Below, piece by piece: positions 5,555 through 8,975 of a DNA stretch of 8,975 bases. The translations under genes were made by a program, and so were the position numbers. Positions within the stretch are counted from its first letter, which is position 1. Every line of letters begins with the position of its first letter. The notes under the pieces are model-generated. The model saw only the letters and a program-made list of their open reading frames with translations, searched no databases and was not told the origin of the DNA. Where the stretch lies: assembly GCA_019689775.1 (NCBI GenBank), contig JADGGV010000127.1, forward strand, positions 1-8,975, read 5' to 3'. Source of the stretch: Gemmatimonadota bacterium (GTDB taxonomy: Bacteria > Gemmatimonadota > Gemmatimonadetes > Longimicrobiales > RSA9).

Positions 5555-7024
5555 CTACAGGTGGTAGTTCGGCGCCTCGCGCGTGATCGCGACGTCGTGC
5601 GGGTGGGACTCGCGCAGGCCGCCGCTCGTGATGCGGACGAATTGCGTGTTCGTGCGCAGCTCCTCGATGGTCGACACGCCGCAGTAGCCCATGCCGCTGC
5701 GGATCCCGCCGACGAGCTGGTAGATCACGTCGGCGACCGGCCCCTTGTAGGGGACGCGGCCCTCGATCCCTTCGGGGACGAACTTCCGGCCGTCGCTGCC
5801 GTCCTGGAAGTAGCGATCGGCCGAGCCCTGCTCCATGGCGGCGAGGGAGCCCATGCCGCGCACGGTCTTGAAGCGGCGCCCCTCGAGCAGGAAGCTCTCC
5901 CCGGGGCTCTCCTCGGTGCCCGCGAGCATCGAGCCCATCATGACGGAGTGCGCGCCGGCCGCGAGCGCCTTGACGATGTCGCCGGAGTAGCGGATCCCGC
6001 CGTCGGCGATGATCGGCGCGCGCCCCTCGACGCCGCGCACGGCCTCGAGGATCGCCGTGAGCTGCGGCACGCCGATGCCGGTGACGACGCGGGTCGTGCA
6101 GATGCTGCCGGGCCCGATGCCGACCTTGACGGCGTCGGCGCCGCGCTCGACCAGCGCGGCCGCACCGTCGGCCGTCGCGACGTTGCCCGCGATGAGCTGC
6201 ACGTCGGGGAAGCGCTCGCGGGCCTGCGAGAGCGCCTCCAGCACGCCGCGCGAGTGGCCGTGGGCGGTGTCGATGACGAGGACGTCGACGCCCGCGGCGA
6301 CGAGCGCTTCGGCGCGCTCGAGATCGCGGGGCGTCGTGCCGATCGCGGCGCCGACGCGCAGCCGCCCGTGCTCGTCCTTGCAGGCGTTCGGGTACTGCCG
6401 CCGCTTGAAGATGTCCTTGACCGTGATGAGCCCGCGCAGCTTGCCGTGCTCGTCGACGACGGGGAGCTTCTCGATGCGGTGGCGGTGCAGCACGCGCTCG
6501 GCGTCCTCGAGTGACGTGCCGACCGGCGCGGTGACGAGCCGATCCGCGGTCATGACCTCGCGGACGGGACGGTCGAGCGCCTGCTCGAACATGAGGTCCC
6601 GGTTCGTGATGATCCCGACGAGGCGCCCGCTCTCGTCCACGACCGGCACGCCGCTGATCGAGAACTGCTCCATGAGGCGCAGCGCGTCGCGGATCGGGCG
6701 ATCGGGGCCGACGGTGATCGGGTTCAGGATCATCCCGCTCTCGGAGCGCTTGACCCGGTCGACCTCGGCGGCCTGCCGATCGATCGGCATGTTCTTGTGG
6801 ATGATGCCGATGCCACCTTCGCGCGCCATGGCGATGGCCATGCGCGATTCCGTGACGGTGTCCATGGCGGCGGCGACCAGCGGGATCGGCAGCTCGATCT
6901 TGCGCGTCAGTCGGCTCGCGACGTTCGTCTCGCGCGGGTGCACCTCCGAGTACCGCGGCACCAACAGGACATCGTCGAAGGTGAGGGCGTCACCCAGGAT
7001 CCTGGGGTGGTCGCGCTGGGTCAT
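5555..7024 (-). CDS. guaB: IMP dehydrogenase (489 aa)
   Basis: Catalyses NAD+-dependent oxidation of IMP to XMP, the committed step of guanine nucleotide synthesis, in the cytoplasm as a tetramer or octamer. The N-terminus LTFDDVLLVPRYSEV is the family signature. The barrel is interrupted after about residue 95 by two CBS domains (about 97-152 and 156-210, with GVPVVDESGRLVGIITNRDL and KLPVVDEHGKLRGLITVKDI). Key sites: the IMPDH signature GIGPGSICTTR with catalytic Cys309, the DGGIRYSGD phosphate-binding loop at 341-349, the MLAGTEESPGE segment and the flap KFVPEGIEGRVPYKG at 414-428. Length matches the usual 485-490 residues, and nothing is missing. The ATG has a GGAGG eight bases upstream and overlaps the stop of a possible leader ORF. 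No guaA follows; the next gene is the baeRF homologue. Confidence 0.97.
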   Translation of the reverse strand: MTQRDHPRILGDALTFDDVLLVPRYSEVHPRETNVASRLTRKIELPIPLVAAAMDTVTESRMAIAMAREGGIGIIHKNMPIDRQAAEVDRVKRSESGMILNPITVGPDRPIRDALRLMEQFSISGVPVVDESGRLVGIITNRDLMFEQALDRPVREVMTADRLVTAPVGTSLEDAERVLHRHRIEKLPVVDEHGKLRGLITVKDIFKRRQYPNACKDEHGRLRVGAAIGTTPRDLERAEALVAAGVDVLVIDTAHGHSRGVLEALSQARERFPDVQLIAGNVATADGAAALVERGADAVKVGIGPGSICTTRVVTGIGVPQLTAILEAVRGVEGRAPIIADGGIRYSGDIVKALAAGAHSVMMGSMLAGTEESPGESFLLEGRRFKTVRGMGSLAAMEQGSADRYFQDGSDGRKFVPEGIEGRVPYKGPVADVIYQLVGGIRSGMGYCGVSTIEELRTNTQFVRITSGGLRESHPHDVAITREAPNYHL

Positions 7025-7122
7025 GGCCTTCGCCTCCGAATACGAAACGCCCGCCGGCCGGGAGCGCGCATCGCGCTCGGGCCCGCGGGCTTGCCGTGAA
7101 GATCGTCGGGTGGTCCTTCCAT
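7021..7122 (-). CDS. possible guaB leader ORF (33 aa), ATGA overlap
   Basis: A 33-codon open frame begins at an ATG at 7122 and ends in a TGA whose first two bases are shared with the guaB ATG (ATGA). The predicted start of transcription falls at or within a base of its ATG, so it would be translated leaderless. The peptide starts MEGPPDDLHGKPAGPS and ends in an Arg-rich tail, FRIRRRRP; part of that tail is imposed by the guaB Shine-Dalgarno being read in this frame. A role in translational coupling or attenuation is inference. It may be chance in GC-rich DNA. Confidence 0.3.
   Translation of the reverse strand: MEGPPDDLHGKPAGPSAMRAPGRRAFRIRRRRP
7033..7037 (-). promoter_or_regulatory. guaB ribosome binding site
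   Basis: GGAGG on the minus strand, eight bases before the ATG at 7024. It fixes the guaB start and also lies inside the final codons of the possible 33-aa leader ORF. Confidence 0.8.
7062..7078 (-). other. stem-loop in guaB 5' leader
   Basis: GAGCGCG (7062-7068) and CGCGCTC (7072-7078) form a perfect seven-base stem with a three-base loop, about 40 bases before the guaB ATG. Short GC palindromes (GCCCGCGGGC and CCGGCCGG) lie on either side. No T-tract follows, so it is not a clear terminator. It might shape leader structure or coupling with the leader ORF. Confidence 0.35.
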
Positions 7123-7127
7123 GAGGT

Positions 7128-7157
7128 ACGATACCGAGTCTGCCGGGCAGCCGTCAA
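7128..7157 (-). promoter_or_regulatory. sigma70-type promoter for guaB
   Basis: TTGACG (7157-7152), an 18-base spacer and TATCGT (7133-7128), matching five of six and four of six consensus bases. The spacer contains the inverted repeat CTGCC-C-GGCAG (7140-7150), a possible operator. Transcription would start at about 7122-7121. It lies just after the DUF1232 gene stop, so guaB is likely a separate unit. Confidence 0.6.
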
Positions 7158-7175
7158 GCGCCGCTCCCGCCCGGG

Positions 7176-7577
7176 TCAATGCTCCTCCACGCGGGCGCGC
7201 AGCAGCCGGCGGATCGGGGCCGGCACGAGCGAGCCGAGATCGTCGATGCCGTCGAGCAGGATCGCGAGCGCGCGCGGCGGCCCATCCCAGTGCTCGGCCA
7301 CGATGTCGGGGCCGGCGTTCGCGACCAGCCGCCCGAGCACGAGGCCCAGCAGATAGATGTCGTCCACCATGCCGAAGATCCCGAGCACGTCCGGGATCAG
7401 GTCCGCGGGCATCAGCACGTAGGCGACGGCGAGGCCGACCAGCGCCTTGTCGACCCGCGAGACGCGCGGATCCCGCACCAGCCGGACGAGCAGCCGCAGG
7501 AAGCGCGGCAACTGCCGCAGCACCGTGACCGCCGCGTTCCGGGCCCGTCGCCGGCGGAGCGTTCGCAGTGACGCCAT
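7176..7577 (-). CDS. DUF1232 / YkvA-family membrane protein (133 aa)
   Basis: Small membrane protein of the DUF1232 (YkvA) family, whose molecular function is not established. A very basic N-terminus (LRTLRRRRARN) precedes RQLPRFLRLLVRLVRDPRV and the family core: DKALVGLAVAYVLMPADLIPD at 43-63, then GMVDDIYLLGLVLGRLV at 69-85. The Pro-x-Asp-Leu-Ile-Pro-Asp motif (57-63) and the following Asp-Asp pair (72-73) are the conserved hallmarks. The two hydrophobic stretches (about 45-62 and 73-85) probably insert in the inner membrane; the tail is soluble. The ATG follows the stop of the upstream gene by two bases and has GGGGGAG five bases before it, inside that gene's end. The two are therefore translationally coupled. 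The guaB promoter begins 19 bases after its stop codon. Confidence 0.88.
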   Translation of the reverse strand: MASLRTLRRRRARNAAVTVLRQLPRFLRLLVRLVRDPRVSRVDKALVGLAVAYVLMPADLIPDVLGIFGMVDDIYLLGLVLGRLVANAGPDIVAEHWDGPPRALAILLDGIDDLGSLVPAPIRRLLRARVEEH

Positions 7578-7579
7578 CG

Positions 7580-8098
7580 CTACTCCCCCGCCACGTCCGG
7601 CGTGGCCGGCCCGGACCGCGTGGAATCGGTCGGCGGCGGGGGCGCATCCGGGTCCGGCATCGCGCGCGGCGACGCGCTCGGGGGCGCACCGGCCGACGGC
7701 GCGGCCGGGTCGGGGACGGCCGGCGGCAGCGGCGCGGCGGCCGTCGACTGCCGCGAGGCATCGCCGGAGAGCAGCTCCTTGCCGGTCTCGACGACGCCGT
7801 CCACGACCCCGAGGCCGGCCTCGACGACGCCGCCGACGACCTCGCGCCCGGCCTCCATCACCTTGCGCGCCGTGCCGAAGAGCCCGACGGCGCCGCGGAT
7901 GTACTGCGGCGCGATGGAGCGCATCCGCAGCCGGTCCTCGAGCCGCTCGGCGAACCGCTGGAGCCCGGTCGGCTCCGGCGCCTTCCCCTTGGCGTACTTG
8001 GACTCGAGGAACTCGATGTAGTCGAGAACCTGGTACAGCTGCTCGTCGGGGAGCACCTGGAGCTTCCGCCAGAGGCGCTCACGGGTGATGTCGTTCAT
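7580..8098 (-). CDS. hypothetical protein, DUF2281-like N-terminus and Pro-rich tail (172 aa)
   Basis: Family unknown. Three parts are visible. Residues 1-36 form a charged helix with LQVLPDEQLYQVLDYIEFLESKY, a pattern like the short DUF2281/antitoxin-like 'LP-x-x-x-x-x-x-x-L-x-[FY]-[IV]-x-FL' motif; I regard this as resemblance only. Residues 45-110 are helical and include a Val/Gly amphipathic stretch (REVVGGVVEAGLGVVDGVVE) with heptad-like spacing, plausibly membrane-surface associated. Residues 111-172 are a disordered Pro/Ala/Asp-rich tail. There is no signal peptide. Start at ATG 8098 is fixed by AGGTGG two bases upstream; the open frame extends further but has no better start. It overlaps nothing, and the DUF1232 membrane protein follows two bases after its stop, so a shared role at the membrane is likely. 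Confidence 0.8.
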   Translation of the reverse strand: MNDITRERLWRKLQVLPDEQLYQVLDYIEFLESKYAKGKAPEPTGLQRFAERLEDRLRMRSIAPQYIRGAVGLFGTARKVMEAGREVVGGVVEAGLGVVDGVVETGKELLSGDASRQSTAAAPLPPAVPDPAAPSAGAPPSASPRAMPDPDAPPPPTDSTRSGPATPDVAGE

Positions 8099-8100
8099 GC

Positions 8101-8106
8101 CCACCT
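8101..8106 (-). promoter_or_regulatory. ribosome binding site of the 172-aa gene
   Basis: AGGTGG on the minus strand just before the ATG at 8098. It decides between this ATG and upstream in-frame starts as far as 8284, which would run back into the ApbE stop region. Confidence 0.6.
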
Positions 8107-8192
8107 GTAGGGTGCGCGGGAGCGAAGCGCGGGCGCTGCGCGCCGTGGATACCTGGATGCCCGGTCGGCGGCCACGCGGCCCGTGCGCCAGG

Positions 8193-8208
8193 GCCGGCCC
8201 GCGCCGGC
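8193..8208. other. GC stem-loop between apbE-like gene and 172-aa gene
   Basis: GCCGGC (8193-8198) repeats at 8203-8208 and, being palindromic, pairs with itself around a CCGC loop. It lies in the 175-base gap (8099-8273), where I find no convincing promoter. No T-tract follows on either strand, so a terminator role is weakly supported. Confidence 0.3.
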
Positions 8209-8273
8209 ACGCGACGCCGCCGATCTCGTACCTCGCCTGATACCCGCGAGTGCCGCGGACGTGACATCCTCGC

Positions 8274-8975
8274 TCAGCGGCCACAGGCGCGGGGCGCCCA
8301 CACGGGGCCGCCCTCCGCCGAGAGCTGGAGGCGGTCGAGGAGCGCCGGTGTGGCGACGACGGCGCCGCCGGCGACGTCGCGGATCCACAGCCCGTCGACG
8401 CCGAGCGCGCGCGCCGTCTCGCAGCCGCGGTCCGGGCCCAGCACGAAGAAGGCGGCCGACAGCGCCACGGCGGCGAGCGCGCTCGGCGCGGCCGCCGTGG
8501 CGCTCGTCGTTCCGCTCGACGGCGCGCCGGTGCGCGGGTCGATCGTGCGCGAGAAGCGTTCGCCGGCGACCATGAAGCCCTGACCGTAATCGGCCGTCGT
8601 GGCCACGGCGCCGCTGTCGGGCGTCACTACGCCCAGCACGCGATCCGGGTTGCGGGGGTCGAGGACGCCGACGCCCCACGCCCCGGTGCCGGGCGGCGGC
8701 GGCCCGAAGACCAGCACGCTCTCGCCGACGTCGACCATGCCGCGGTCCAGGCCGGCGGCGCGCATCGCGACGGCGGCGCGGTCGGCGGCGTAGCCGCGGG
8801 CGAGCGCGTCGAGGTCGAGGCGCATCCCGGGGACCGGCAGGCGCACGCTCCGGGCGGCCGCCTCGAAGTCGACCCGGCGCCAGTCCACGAGCGCGCGGGC
8901 GGAATCCACGGCCGCGGGCGGCGGGCGCGCGCCGCCGGGGGCGGGGGGGGGCCCCCACACCGCCCCCCCCCCCGC
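8274..8975 (-). CDS. apbE: ApbE-like FAD:protein FMN transferase, partial and degenerate
   Basis: C-terminal part of an ApbE-family protein, whose active members attach FMN to Ser/Thr of flavoproteins such as NqrC and RnfG using FAD and Mg2+. Matching segments (numbered from a GTG at 8960): MRLDLDALARGYAAD (46-60, family DLGGIAKGYAVD), MVDVGESVLVFG (75-86), GAVATTADYGQGF (117-129), FSRTIDPRTGAP (136-147) and APSALAAVALSAAFFVLG (158-175). The frame is open to the right edge, so the N-terminal part, including any signal or lipobox, is missing, and the first residues come from a suspect G-run. Odd: the Mg2+-site Asp is Val165 and the nearby Thr is Ala169 (family ADALSTA), the conserved His in SHIIDP is Arg138, and NLGG reads DVGE. 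It may be inactive or divergent. It ends 175 bases before the 172-aa gene. Confidence 0.85.
   Translation of the reverse strand, partial: AGGGAVWGPPPAPGGARPPPAAVDSARALVDWRRVDFEAAARSVRLPVPGMRLDLDALARGYAADRAAVAMRAAGLDRGMVDVGESVLVFGPPPPGTGAWGVGVLDPRNPDRVLGVVTPDSGAVATTADYGQGFMVAGERFSRTIDPRTGAPSSGTTSATAAAPSALAAVALSAAFFVLGPDRGCETARALGVDGLWIRDVAGGAVVATPALLDRLQLSAEGGPVWAPRACGR
8936..8975. other. G/C homopolymer-rich right edge
   Basis: A run of G followed by runs of C at the very edge of the window. The ApbE-like reading frame runs into it and its residues there (Gly, Pro and Ala only) are not trustworthy. It looks like the left edge and is most easily read as a contig end. Confidence 0.55.

Noticed and set aside
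5495..6514. Plus-strand open frame of 339 codons opposite guaB
   Set aside because: It is antisense to an intact IMP dehydrogenase and has the Asp/Ala/Arg-rich composition of a shadow frame.

Overview
The window is about 9 kb of very GC-rich DNA. Every gene I can support lies on the minus strand, so transcription runs from the right edge to the left. The organism looks like a diderm (Gram-negative) bacterium: it has a lipoprotein-type MltD-like lytic transglycosylase, a second LysM-bearing transglycosylase with a Sec signal, and an ApbE-type flavin transferase. I cannot name the phylum. The base composition and gene mix would fit a GC-rich environmental lineage, but that is inference. Both ends, and one internal spot, are runs of G or C, which suggests a metagenome contig that ends where assembly failed.

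Layout, right to left in transcription order. (1) 8975-8274: the C-terminal part of an ApbE-like FAD:protein FMN transferase, cut by the right edge and carrying substitutions at conserved metal-site positions. (2) 8098-7580 and 7577-7176: a 172-aa protein of unknown function and a 133-aa DUF1232/YkvA-family membrane protein, two bases apart and surely one operon. (3) 7024-5555: guaB, IMP dehydrogenase, with CBS domains. It has a good sigma70-type promoter at 7157-7128. A possible 33-codon leader ORF begins where that promoter would start transcription, and its stop overlaps the guaB start codon. (4) 5554-5386: a G/C homopolymer island and GC hairpin. (5) 5385-4258: a bacterial homologue of archaeal/eukaryotic class-1 release factors (baeRF type) with a C-terminal four-cysteine zinc ribbon and GGE where eRF1 has GGQ. 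(6) 4190-4161: a strong promoter (TTGACA, 18 bp, TACCTT). (7) 4097-3480: a 205-aa protein of unknown family with an internal beta-beta-alpha duplication that faintly recalls the LeuA regulatory domain. (8) 3475-1808: an MltD-like lipoprotein transglycosylase with one degenerate and three good LysM repeats, four bases after the previous gene. (9) 1785-1750: a perfect 36-bp palindrome acting as its terminator. (10) 1496-366: a second, shorter MltD-like transglycosylase. (11) 294-85: a 69-aa SH3-like small protein.

Functional themes are cell-wall remodelling (two tandem paralogous transglycosylases with different export signals, LysM content and codon preference), guanine nucleotide synthesis (guaB), ribosome rescue or translation quality control (the baeRF protein) and flavinylation (ApbE). 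Nothing in the sequence ties these modules into one pathway. The most interesting items are the bacterial eRF1-like protein with an altered catalytic tripeptide, the leader ORF of guaB, the degenerate ApbE and the unknown protein co-transcribed with the lipoprotein transglycosylase.
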